In this document: positions 19,558 to 27,918 of the stretch, piece by piece | Layout of the letters: each line of letters begins with the position of its first letter | How positions within the stretch are numbered: position 1 is the stretch's first letter | Assembly: GCF_028816475.1 (NCBI RefSeq) | Contig: NZ_CP118247.1 | Span: 2,658,001 to 2,722,000 of the forward strand | Reading direction: 5' to 3' | From: Devosia rhodophyticola | GTDB taxonomy: Bacteria; Pseudomonadota; Alphaproteobacteria; Rhizobiales; Devosiaceae | DNA: 64,000 nucleotides | Made by a program: the position numbers and the translations under genes | Notes under the pieces: generated by a model | Seen by the model: the letters and a program-made list of their open reading frames with translations, nothing else | Told to the model about the DNA's origin: nothing | Database searches by the model: none

Positions 19558-19565
19558 TCTTTGCC

Positions 19566-20528
19566 ATGATTGAGCCAATGACGGTTGGCGATCAGGGGGC
19601 GATCATTGCTCGTATCGGCCCACTGGTTGACAGCCACCATCACCTGTGGGATCTCGATGCTAATCGCTACCCCTGGTTGCAGGATAAAGTGTTCGATAAT
19701 GCCCATTTCGGCGATTATGCCGCCATCAGGCGCAACTATCGCGCGTCGGACTATTTGTCCGACCTTGGGGCGGTTCAACTGTTAGCATCCGTGCACGTTG
19801 AGGCTCACTGGCGTGGGTTTATTGACAGCGCCGGGGAAACGGCGTGGCTGGATCGGGAAGCGAGTGAACAGAATGTTCCGTCCGCCATTGTCGGCTATGC
19901 CGATTTGACGGATCCGAATCTTGAGGTCACGCTTGATGAGCACATGCGTTCGCCCCGGTTCCGGGGCGTGCGGATGATGACCAAGCGACAGCGGGCGCCT
20001 TCGGGGGCCGAATTGCTCAGCGATCCCGCCTTTTGTCGCGGCTTGGGAATTGTGCATGAGCGGGGGCTCAGTTTTGATCTACAGGCGCCGCCGTCGATCA
20101 TGGCCGCCGCAGCAGATCTGGCTGATGCCTTTCCCGATCCATCAATAATATTGACCCATGCTGGGCTGCCGCTGGACCGCAGTGCGGCGGGCGTGGCGCT
20201 GTGGCGGCACGGCATCGCCGCCCTGTCGGAACGTGCCAATGTCACCGCAAAGCTTTCCGGGCTTCCCATGACCGACTGGCACTGGGATGTCGAAAGCCTG
20301 AGGCCATTTGTGGAGCACTTGCTGGCCTGTTTTGGTGCCGACCGCGTGATGTTTGGCAGCAATTTTCCTGTCGACAGTCTGTTTTCGAGTTTTCCCAAAC
20401 TGGTGGCAGGTTATGGGCAGATTGTGGGGGAACGCGGCGACGCGGCGATTGATGCAGTTTTTCGCACGACGGCGGCGCGGGTTTATCGGTTGGATCTTTC
20501 TAGCCCAATTTCAGAAGCAGGGAAATGA
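19566..20528 (+). CDS. Amidohydrolase family lactonase (L-fuconolactonase/L-rhamnonolactonase type)
   Basis: 320 residues, COG3618 amidohydrolase TIM barrel. The HxH metal motif is near the N-terminus (VDSHHHLWD, about residue 23), followed by HVEAHW near 78, THAGLP near 199 and GSNFPVD near 259, with Asp as the likely general base. Characterised relatives open L-fucono-1,4-lactone or L-rhamnono-lactone. It sits between a sulfatase and an aldo/keto reductase of the L-fucose dehydrogenase type, which strongly suggests step two of oxidative fucose breakdown: fuconolactone to L-fuconate. Ends in a four-base overlap with the next gene. Confidence 0.85.
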   Translation: MIEPMTVGDQGAIIARIGPLVDSHHHLWDLDANRYPWLQDKVFDNAHFGDYAAIRRNYRASDYLSDLGAVQLLASVHVEAHWRGFIDSAGETAWLDREASEQNVPSAIVGYADLTDPNLEVTLDEHMRSPRFRGVRMMTKRQRAPSGAELLSDPAFCRGLGIVHERGLSFDLQAPPSIMAAAADLADAFPDPSIILTHAGLPLDRSAAGVALWRHGIAALSERANVTAKLSGLPMTDWHWDVESLRPFVEHLLACFGADRVMFGSNFPVDSLFSSFPKLVAGYGQIVGERGDAAIDAVFRTTAARVYRLDLSSPISEAGK

Positions 20529-21568
20529 CCATGGCCTTGGCAATTCCAGATTCGGTCGAACCCATTGGCAGGGCGGGCCTGCATGTGTCCCGGCTTGCCT
20601 ATGGTGGCGTGCCGTTGGGAAATTACCCTACCAAGCTCAGTGAGGCCGAAGCGGCTGCGGCGATCAGTTGCGCCTATGATCTAGGCATCCGGTATTTCGA
20701 TGTGGCGCCGCTTTATGGTCATGGGTTGGCCGAGCATCGGCTGGGGGCAGCGTTGCGTGGGGTTTCGCGCGACAGTTTTGTGCTTTCCACCAAGGTCGGG
20801 CGGCTCCTTGTGCCGGAACCCAGCGCAGCGTTGAAGGCTGATCCGATGGCCGGAATATTTGAAGATCCATTGCCGTTTTCGCTGACCAATGACTATAGCT
20901 ACGATGGCATCATGCGGTCGGTTGAAGATAGTCTGCAGCGGATGGGGCTGGCCTCCATCGATATCCTGCATATCCACAATATTGATCCCAACAATCACGC
21001 GCCCGATGTGCTTGAGGCATTGTTCAGCCAATGCATGGCCGATGGCTATCGGGCGCTGGAGCAATTGCGTAGTGAGGGCACCATCAAGGCAATTGGGGTG
21101 GGTAATAATTCGTTGGCAATGTGCGAGCGGTTCGCGCGCGCCGGTGATTTTGATTGTTTCATGATGGCCGGACATTTCAATCTGCTGGATCAGGGTGCGA
21201 TTGAAAGTTTCTTGCCCTATTGCAAAAGCCGCGGCATCCGGATTCTCTTGGGGAGCCCATTTGCGTCGGGCCTACTGGTTGCCAAAGAGCCGGAAAGAGC
21301 CTTCTACATGTACAAAAAGCCCAATGAAGAAATACTGGGCCGCGTCCATTCAATCCGTCGTATCTGTGCGGATCATGGCGTGAGCATTGCGGCGGCGGCA
21401 TTGCAGTTTCCGCTCTTGCACCCCGTAGTGGCCTGCATCGTTCCCGGCATGCGGACTGCCCAGGAAGTGAGTGAATGTGTTAAAGCATTTACCCAGAATG
21501 TGCCGGGCGGGTTATTTGCAGACCTTCAGTCTGCCGGACTGATCGAAGGAGGCCTGACGGTTCAGTAA
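20525..21568 (+). CDS. Aldo/keto reductase, D-threo-aldose 1-dehydrogenase (L-fucose dehydrogenase) type
   Basis: 347 residues. AKR landmarks are present: YGGVPLGNY near the start, catalytic Asp and Tyr in YFDVAPLYGHGLAE (about residue 58-65), Lys in LSTKVGR and the cofactor end IVPGMRT. The divergence around HIHNIDPNNHAPDVLEALF matches the L-fucose/D-arabinose/D-threo-aldose 1-dehydrogenase subfamily, which oxidises C1 of L-fucose, L-galactose or D-arabinose to the lactone using NAD(P). It is coupled to the lactonase by an ATGA overlap; an ATG six bases later (20531) is an alternative start. Together with the lactonase it gives the first two steps of an oxidative L-fucose route. Confidence 0.85.
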   Translation: MTMALAIPDSVEPIGRAGLHVSRLAYGGVPLGNYPTKLSEAEAAAAISCAYDLGIRYFDVAPLYGHGLAEHRLGAALRGVSRDSFVLSTKVGRLLVPEPSAALKADPMAGIFEDPLPFSLTNDYSYDGIMRSVEDSLQRMGLASIDILHIHNIDPNNHAPDVLEALFSQCMADGYRALEQLRSEGTIKAIGVGNNSLAMCERFARAGDFDCFMMAGHFNLLDQGAIESFLPYCKSRGIRILLGSPFASGLLVAKEPERAFYMYKKPNEEILGRVHSIRRICADHGVSIAAAALQFPLLHPVVACIVPGMRTAQEVSECVKAFTQNVPGGLFADLQSAGLIEGGLTVQ

Positions 21569-21602
21569 AGGCGCCGGTCGCCCGCACGATAAATGAGTTG
21601 AT

Positions 21603-21620
21603 ACTCATTGATCAATCAGT
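21603..21620. promoter_or_regulatory. Palindromic operator candidate upstream of the second sulfatase
   Basis: A perfect 10-base palindrome (ATTGATCAAT, 21607-21616) is extended by a matching ACT/AGT pair beyond one C-C mismatch on each side, making an 18-base near-palindrome about 100 bases before the sulfatase start. Likely a dimeric repressor site; the binding protein is unknown. Confidence 0.45.
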
Positions 21621-21719
21621 CATAAATCACATGAACTGCCGCCCGATTTTCGCTGAACTAGAGCTTAACCTTCAGAACAGGCCCGCTGGCCATTTCTAAT
21701 ACAAACCTCAAGAGATTTC

Positions 21720-23096
21720 ATGCCCCGTCAACCGAACTTCATCTTCATTATCGCTGACGATCATCGTTTCGAATCCCTTGGGTTTAATTGTTCCGAGGTC
21801 GAAACGCCGAATCTGGATCGATTGGCAAAATCGGGGGTGGTATTTGACAATGCGCATTGTCAGGGCAGCCTGCATCCGGCCGTTTGCGTGCCCAGTCGCG
21901 CATCATTGATGACGGGGCGCAACATTTTTGCACTTCGCGGTGGGAGTGCGCACGAACCGACAATCGGCATTCCCGAGGATTTTGATACCTTTCCGCAGTT
22001 GCTGGCCGGGGCGGGATACAAGACGCATGCCGTTGGCAAGTGGCACAATGATTTTGGCTCATTTACCCGCTCGTTCGTGTCGGGCGACCGGATTTTCTTT
22101 GGTGGCATGAGCGATCACGACAAGGTGCCGCTGCACGACTTTGATCCTGCGGGCAAATATGGCTCAACAGAGCCACGCCTTGAGGCGGGTTTGTCTACGG
22201 ATATGTTTGAGCAATCGGCCAAATCCTTTCTGGAAAATGTCGGCACTGACGACCCGTTTTGCCTCTACATTGCCTTTACGGCCCCGCATGATCCACGGAC
22301 GCCACCCGATGGGTTCAAGGTTGACCCGAGCAGCGTTTCCTTGCCGGATAATTTCATGCCCATTCATCCCTTTGACAATGGCGCAACGGTGCTGCGCGAT
22401 GAGTTGCTCGAAGCGATGCCGCGGACGCCAGAGGCGGTGCGCCAGCATCTGGCGGATTATTACGGGATGATCAAACACCTGGATAATGCCATTGGCAATA
22501 TTTTGGAAACGGCCGAGCGGGCTGGCGCGCTCGACAATACGGTGGTCGTTTACACGGCTGATCATGGACTGGCGCTGGGGCAGCATGGTCTTATGGGCAA
22601 GCAGAATGTTTATGAGCACAGTCTCCACATTCCACTGATTATTGCGGGGCCGGGCGTGAAAGGCGGGCAGAAACTGTCGCCGCTAGTCTGGCACGCGGAC
22701 ACGCGCGCGACGGTGCTTGATCTGGCCGGATTGCAGACTGAAGCCAATTCCGATGGCGGCAGCTTGATGCCGCTGATCAATGGGAATGGTGATGTGCCAA
22801 GAGAAACGTTTGGCGCAGCCTATCGCATGGGGCAACGCATGATCCGAAATGAGCGTTACAAGCTGATCCGCTATTATCAATCCGGCACACATGACAAAGA
22901 TGAATTGCCGGGATTGCCGACCCCAACTTTGGGCTCAGCCCTTGAGCAAATTTTCGATCTTGAGAGTGATCCTGGCGAAACAATCAATCTGGCATTTGTG
23001 CCTGAAATGCAGGATGTCCGCGCCCAACTAAGCGCAGCACTTGACGCCTGGCAGACACAGGTGGGCGATCCACTTGCGCGAAAGGACGCCAGCTAA
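21720..23096 (+). CDS. Sulfatase 2 (type I, formylglycine-dependent, cytoplasmic)
   Basis: 458 residues with no signal peptide; the family core begins at once (NFIFIIADDHRFESLG). Formylglycine motif CVPSR with Cys56, followed by ASLMTGR. The AD-D metal pair is near residue 12, and YTADHGLALGQHGLMGKQNVYEHS near 285 carries the second metal/substrate cluster. Compared with sulfatase 1, the C-terminal substrate-binding region differs greatly, so a different sulfated sugar or sulfate position is likely. Monocistronic in appearance: 151 bases from the upstream reductase, convergent with the aldolase gene. The start ATG lies 6 bases after AAGAG. Confidence 0.9.
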   Translation: MPRQPNFIFIIADDHRFESLGFNCSEVETPNLDRLAKSGVVFDNAHCQGSLHPAVCVPSRASLMTGRNIFALRGGSAHEPTIGIPEDFDTFPQLLAGAGYKTHAVGKWHNDFGSFTRSFVSGDRIFFGGMSDHDKVPLHDFDPAGKYGSTEPRLEAGLSTDMFEQSAKSFLENVGTDDPFCLYIAFTAPHDPRTPPDGFKVDPSSVSLPDNFMPIHPFDNGATVLRDELLEAMPRTPEAVRQHLADYYGMIKHLDNAIGNILETAERAGALDNTVVVYTADHGLALGQHGLMGKQNVYEHSLHIPLIIAGPGVKGGQKLSPLVWHADTRATVLDLAGLQTEANSDGGSLMPLINGNGDVPRETFGAAYRMGQRMIRNERYKLIRYYQSGTHDKDELPGLPTPTLGSALEQIFDLESDPGETINLAFVPEMQDVRAQLSAALDAWQTQVGDPLARKDAS

Positions 23097-23162
23097 GCCA
23101 AAGGAATGTGAGGCAGATCGCCCTGAAATCTGGTTGGGTTCTGCCCCACATCTGTATCAATT

Positions 23163-23957
23163 TTAGCGTTGGTCGTATCTTGAGACGGTTTGGCGGGCAT
23201 TTGCGAAAAGCAGACCGCAGTCGCTGGTTACCGAGACGAAGTCGAAGCCGGCGTCGAAGAAGCTGTCGGCCTGGGCGGGGGACAGAGCCAGTGTGCCAGC
23301 AAATTTATTGGTTTTCCGCACGCGTTCCAGTGCCTTGTTGACGATTTCGGTGATCCTTTCGCCGCCGCCCTGTCCAGGAAATCCAAGGCTGGCCGAAAGA
23401 TCTGACGGTCCGAAGAAGACAGCATCGACACCGTCGACCGCCAGGATATCTTCGAGCCGATTCAGCGCTTCCCCGGTCTCGATCTGCACGATGAGAAAAA
23501 GACTGTCGGATGCCTTGGTGAAATAGTCGGGAACGGCGCCGTACCGGTTGGCGCGGTGCATGCCGGCCATGCCACGTTGACCACGAGGCGGATAGTGCAT
23601 GGCATTGACTGCTGCTTTTGCTTCTTCGGCAGTTTGCACGAAAGGCAGCATGAAGCTGCGTACGCCCGCATCAAGATGTCGCTTGAGCAACAATTCATCA
23701 TTGAGGGTCAGGCGGACAATTGGAATTGTCGGCGATGGATCGACGACGCGTAGATGAGAAATTACGTCGTTCAATTCGATGGGCGCATGTTCACAATCTA
23801 TCAACAGCCAGTCAAATCCTGCCCAAACCAGTCCTTCAATGGCATTGGTTGAATTCAGCTGCGTCCAAATTCCAACCTTGGCGCGCTGCTCCTGCAGGGC
23901 AAGCCGCATAGGATTGGTGAGGTCTGGAAATTTGGGACGAGGGGGACGGGTGCTCAT
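23163..23957 (-). CDS. HpcH/HpaI-type class II aldolase (2-keto-3-deoxy-sugar acid aldolase)
   Basis: 264 residues. Conserved segments are in order: VGIWTQLNSTNAIEGLVWAGFDW, LIDCEHAP (general-base His near 60), Arg in IVRLTLND, QIETGEALNRLEDI (metal Glu) and FFGPSDLSASLG (metal Asp). Relatives cleave 2-keto-3-deoxy-L-rhamnonate or similar acids to pyruvate plus lactaldehyde or glyceraldehyde. In this island it can finish the fucose route after L-fuconate dehydratase, feeding lactaldehyde to the AldA-like enzyme at 4151. It is convergent with sulfatase 2 and divergent from the GntR/UTRA gene, and the gap between the last two carries LacI-type sites. Substrate stereochemistry is inference. Confidence 0.88.
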   Translation of the reverse strand: MSTRPPRPKFPDLTNPMRLALQEQRAKVGIWTQLNSTNAIEGLVWAGFDWLLIDCEHAPIELNDVISHLRVVDPSPTIPIVRLTLNDELLLKRHLDAGVRSFMLPFVQTAEEAKAAVNAMHYPPRGQRGMAGMHRANRYGAVPDYFTKASDSLFLIVQIETGEALNRLEDILAVDGVDAVFFGPSDLSASLGFPGQGGGERITEIVNKALERVRKTNKFAGTLALSPAQADSFFDAGFDFVSVTSDCGLLFANARQTVSRYDQR

Positions 23958-24413
23958 GATTGGGCCTGTTTTGAAAGTTGAAAGGTCGAGATCGGCGCGC
24001 TGACATTAGGCTGAGTGAGGGAAAATTGGTTGAAGACGCGGGGTAGCAGTATGGCCGTTGCCGTTTAATTCGGAATGCCAGCAAACTGCTAAACGTTTGC
24101 ACAGTTCAATGTTGCCGGCCACAAACTGCCTTTTAGCTGGATTGTCGGGACGTTTTGTATGATTGCAAGCACTTTTATCGGCATCATCATCAGAAAAAAG
24201 TTTGAGCGATGTTGACGTTTGCACAAATTTTTCCGATGGTGCGTCGAGGAGACAATTTCGAAGATTTGCGGTCGTATCTGTGCCCTTGAAAGGGTGTTGA
24301 TGGCAATTGGCCGTGGTCACGACAGATAAACATCCTATTAGTGGTACTTTTGTGGTTGCAAAGGTTCTATTAATAGGACTATACAATTTGGTAAAGAGGC
24401 GCAATCGCAGAAA
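23958..24413. promoter_or_regulatory. 456-base divergent regulatory gap between aldolase and GntR/UTRA genes
   Basis: No coding sequence is convincing here. Two copies of the ACGTTTGCA core found beside the LacI gene occur at 24088-24101 (GCTAAACGTTTGCA) and 24210-24223 (TGTTGACGTTTGCA), suggesting co-regulation of the aldolase with the LacI regulon. Nearer the GntR start, CCTATTA (24334-24340) and TAATAGG (24371-24377) form a perfect 7-base inverted repeat, close to AT-rich promoter-like sequence (CTATACAATTTGG), a plausible GntR autoregulatory site. Confidence 0.5.
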
Positions 24414-25286
24414 ATGGAACACGCGTTGGCGAGTTTGCAGCAGATCAAGGCATTTCAGAGCTCCCGCCGCAGCGGGCAGCCGCTGTATATGCAAGTTGTC
24501 GATCATTTTCGGCAGCATTTGACCGAGGGGCTTTGGCAGCCCAACGATGTGTTGCCGTCGCTGGATGTGTTGACCGAGACGCTGGGTGTTGCGCGCGTAA
24601 CCGTTCGTGATGCTGTTAAGATTCTGGCAGACGAAGGTTTGTTGCGCCCGGAACGCGGGCGGGGCACCATCGTTACCGACAAGGCGCGCGGGCACCGGCC
24701 GCTCAGGCTTGAAGCGCGGTTTGATAATCTCAATTCAGCACTGCGTCTGGATCGGCCGGCGGTGAGCAATATTGCCGAAGGCGAGGACGTGCCGGTTATC
24801 GGCGACCTGCCGGGGACGCTTGCGGATTCCTACTATTTCATTCGGCGCGTCCATCTGCGCGACGATCTGCGCTACTGCCTGATTTCGCTCTATCTCGACT
24901 ATGCGATTTTCGATCTGGCGCCGGAACGGTTTCGCGTCGAGTTGGCAATTCCGGTGCTCAATGAAATTGCGTCGGGCGAGATTGCGCATATCAACCAATA
25001 TGTCCGCTTCGGCAAATGCGACGAGGAAACCTCCGTGCAGCTCGAATATCCTGCCGGTGATCCTGTGGCCCATATTCGCCGGGTTCTGCGCAATGCCGAG
25101 GATCGGATCATCTACTACGCCGAAGTGACCTATCGCGCCGATATCCTTGAAATGGATACTGAGGTCCATCGCGGCAACGGGGTGGCCAATGACCAAGCGT
25201 CCAAACGTCATTCTCATCTCCTCGGACCAGCAACGCGGCGACTGCATTGGCGCGGAAACGCGTCAGGTCAAAACACCCAATATTGA
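24414..25286 (+). CDS. GntR/HutC-type regulator with UTRA-like ligand domain
   Basis: 290 residues as read. A winged helix lies near residues 20-85 (PLYMQVVDHFRQ, LGVARVTVRDAVKILADEGLL, ERGRGTIV). The C-terminal region (YYFIRRVHLRDDLRYCLISLYLD, HIRRVLRNAEDRIIYYAEVTYRAD) matches UTRA domains that bind small sugar-related ligands. Its last ~32 residues overlap the start of sulfatase 3 in another frame and look non-conserved. One more G in the G4 run at 25179-25182 would place a TGA at 25190-25192, giving the usual ATGA overlap, so the true end may be 25192. It probably regulates the sulfatase 3/dehydratase/transporter operon downstream. Confidence 0.8.
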   Translation: MEHALASLQQIKAFQSSRRSGQPLYMQVVDHFRQHLTEGLWQPNDVLPSLDVLTETLGVARVTVRDAVKILADEGLLRPERGRGTIVTDKARGHRPLRLEARFDNLNSALRLDRPAVSNIAEGEDVPVIGDLPGTLADSYYFIRRVHLRDDLRYCLISLYLDYAIFDLAPERFRVELAIPVLNEIASGEIAHINQYVRFGKCDEETSVQLEYPAGDPVAHIRRVLRNAEDRIIYYAEVTYRADILEMDTEVHRGNGVANDQASKRHSHLLGPATRRLHWRGNASGQNTQY

Positions 25287-26711
25287 CAGGATCGGCGCCA
25301 ATGGCGTGCGGTTTTCCAAATGCATCACGCCGCACCCGATGTGCCAGGCCGCGCGTGCCTCGATCCTGACTGGCAAGCTGCCTTACACGCATGGCGTTCG
25401 CGACAATGGTCGTGATCTTGATGAAGCGTTGGCGGGGCAGGGGCTGGGCGCCATTTTTGCCGCCGCCGGTTACGATAGCCATTTTATCGGGAAGGCGCAT
25501 TTTTCGTCGCACCAGACATTTCAACCTACCGGGAAGCCAGAATGTCTGGCCAGCGCAAAGGATTATCCAGAGGACTGGCAGGGGCCGTTCTTCGGATTCG
25601 ACAAGGCGCAGTTAATGCTACGCCCGCACCACCACACCAAATGGGCGGAGCCGCCCGAAGCGCTGCATCACGAATATTGGCTGGATCAGGATGGTCGCGG
25701 GGGTGAGCGGTGGGCGCAGGCGGCCGAGCATTTGCCGCCAAAGTCGCACCATTTTCAGGCCTGGCGTTCGGCGCTGGACAATGAATGGCACTCGTCGCCC
25801 TGGATTGGTGATCGGGCAGTCGAGTTGATCAACGGCAATAATGAAAAGCCCTATTTTGCCTGGGTTTCATTTCCCGATCCGCATCCGCCGTTTCTGGCGC
25901 CACGCCCGTGGTCCGATATGTATGACCCGTCCGAGGTGGATCTGCCGACCCATTTTGAACTGGATCTGGACCGGCGTCCCTGGTGGCATCGGATGTTTCT
26001 CGAAAAAAGAATACCCAGCAAGGCGTTGAGAATAATCAGGGCGGTGTCGACTGGGGTCAGAAGGGGGCGCTCAACGAAGCGGCGTTGCGCGACATAACCG
26101 CGATCTACTACGGCATGATTTCAGCTTTGGACCATCAGGTCGGTCGGATGCTGGATGTGCTGGAGGCTGTCGGCGAACTTGAAAATACGATCATCATTTA
26201 TATCAGTGACCACGGGGAGTGGCTCGGTGATCACGGCCTGCTGCTCAAAGGGCCGATGCTCTATGATGGGTTGCTACGGGTTCCCTGTCTGATCCAGGGG
26301 CCGGGTGTGCCGCAAAACCGGGTCATCGGGGATCCGATCAGTACGCTCGATATTCGCAGCACTTTGGCGGATTTGTGCGGGCTGGATGCAGAAGGTGACA
26401 ATGGCACGTCGTGGCGCGGTCTCATGGACGGTGGCGACAGTCGGGATTTTGCGCTGTGCGAATGGGAAGTCGACGCCAGCCGCTCTGGCATCGATCTGGA
26501 TCTGCGCACGGTGCGCTCTGCGCGGCATCGGATGTCGCTCGATCTCCTGACGGGGACAGGCGAGCTTTATGATCTGCAAGACGATCCCCACGAAATGGAA
26601 AATCTGTTCGACGACGCGGGACGCGCCAGCGTTCGCCGTGAATTGACCGACATGATCAGGAGCCGCCCAGCGGATAAAATTCCTGCGGCACCCCGTGTTG
26701 GCTGGCACTGA
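25189..26711 (+). pseudogene. Sulfatase 3 (type I), interrupted by a one-base frameshift
   Basis: The first frame from the ATG at 25189 gives RPNVILISSDQQRGD and the formylglycine motif CQAAR (Cys52, the Ala variant of CxPxR), up to ...WWHRMFLEK. The second frame continues NTQQGVENNQGGVDWGQKG, includes ISDHGEWLGDHG (metal cluster) and ends at 26711. One more A in the A6 run near 26003-26008 would read LEKKNTQQG and restore a sulfatase of about 507 residues. No signal peptide. The gene overlaps the GntR gene and precedes a galactonate dehydratase-like gene by 16 bases. Likely functional if the indel is an error. Confidence 0.88.
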
Positions 26712-26727
26712 GATAAGGAAGTTGCCT

Positions 26728-27882
26728 GTGAGTAAAATTGCCTCCATTGAACCGTTGCTTGCCCGTGTGGGGAAGCGCAATCAGCTGTTGGTTCGGGTTG
26801 AGACCGAGGACGGAATCGTTGGCTGGGGCGAATCCGGGCTTTCGGCGCGTCCAGAGGCTGTGGCTGCAACGCTGGACTATTTCGCAAAATTTCTGGTTGG
26901 GCAGGATTCGCGCAAGATCGGGCGTATATGGCAGGAAATGTATCGCAGCCAGTATTTTGAAGGCGGACGGGTTTTTACTGCTGCCATCTCGGCGATGGAT
27001 CTTGCGCTGTATGATATATTGGGCAAGGCGCTTGATGTGCCGGTCTATCAGTTGCTCGGTGGGCGCCAACGCGACGTTGTTCCTTCCTTCGCCAGCGCCA
27101 CCGGGCAAAGCTATGATGAGGTGCGTGACCAAGTCAGCACTCTGGTCGAGGCTGGTTGGGATTGTGTGCGGGTTACGCCGAGCTACTACGATACCGGGGT
27201 CATTTTTGAACCCAACAAATCCATCGCCCAGTCGGCCCGTGATCTGATTGCGCTGCGTCAGCAATTTGGCCCTGAACTGGTCATCGGCATTGACTATCAC
27301 CACCGGTTGTCGCCAGCAGAAGCTGCCAATTTCTGCAATATGCTGCCACCGGGCACCCTGAATTTTCTTGAAGAGCCAATTCGCAACGAGACGCCCGAAG
27401 CCTACGCAATGCTGCGCGGCATGACCGATGTGCCGTTTGCCATCGGCGAGGAATTTGCGTCCAAATGGGCAGCGGGTCCCTATCTCGAGCGCGGCCTGAC
27501 GCAATATATGCGACTGGACATCTGCAATATTGGTGGGTTCACCGAAGCGATGAAAGTCGCTGGGTGGTGTGAGCGGCATTATATTGATCTGATGCCGCAC
27601 AACCCGCTGGGGCCTATCTGTACCGCTGCGTCCGTGCATCTGGGAGCGGCTGTGCCCAACTGGAGCTGGCTGGAAACCCGGCAGAGTCCGGTGGAAGCGC
27701 TCGGCTTTCATGATCCCGAAATTTTCCCCAAGCAAGTGGCAATGGAAGGGCCGGTTTACATCGTTCCTGACGCGCCGGGGCTTGGGGTCGAAGTTAATGA
27801 GGCGCTCATTCGCGCTTCCAAACCAACTCATGTGGAACCGCCACATCTGAGGAGACCGGATGGTTCTGTAACCAACTGGTAG
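26728..27882 (+). CDS. Enolase superfamily dehydratase, D-galactonate dehydratase-like
   Basis: 384 residues from a GTG start with AAGGAAG upstream. There is no KxK (the position reads CVRVT); instead the active site is DxH: Asp189 and His191 in GIDYHH, then Glu215 (LEEP), Glu241 (GEE) and His291 (MPHNPLGP). From memory, E. coli galactonate dehydratase uses Asp183, His185, Glu209, Glu235 and His285, an identical spacing with a shift of six. This supports dehydration of a galactonate-configured acid; L-fuconate has related stereochemistry. It lies between sulfatase 3 and the Opp/Dpp-type transporter (36-base gap), so the transporter probably supplies its precursor. Confidence 0.87.
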   Translation: MSKIASIEPLLARVGKRNQLLVRVETEDGIVGWGESGLSARPEAVAATLDYFAKFLVGQDSRKIGRIWQEMYRSQYFEGGRVFTAAISAMDLALYDILGKALDVPVYQLLGGRQRDVVPSFASATGQSYDEVRDQVSTLVEAGWDCVRVTPSYYDTGVIFEPNKSIAQSARDLIALRQQFGPELVIGIDYHHRLSPAEAANFCNMLPPGTLNFLEEPIRNETPEAYAMLRGMTDVPFAIGEEFASKWAAGPYLERGLTQYMRLDICNIGGFTEAMKVAGWCERHYIDLMPHNPLGPICTAASVHLGAAVPNWSWLETRQSPVEALGFHDPEIFPKQVAMEGPVYIVPDAPGLGVEVNEALIRASKPTHVEPPHLRRPDGSVTNW

Positions 27883-27918
27883 AATGACATTTTTTGTGTA
27901 ACTGCAAGGGAGGACAAC

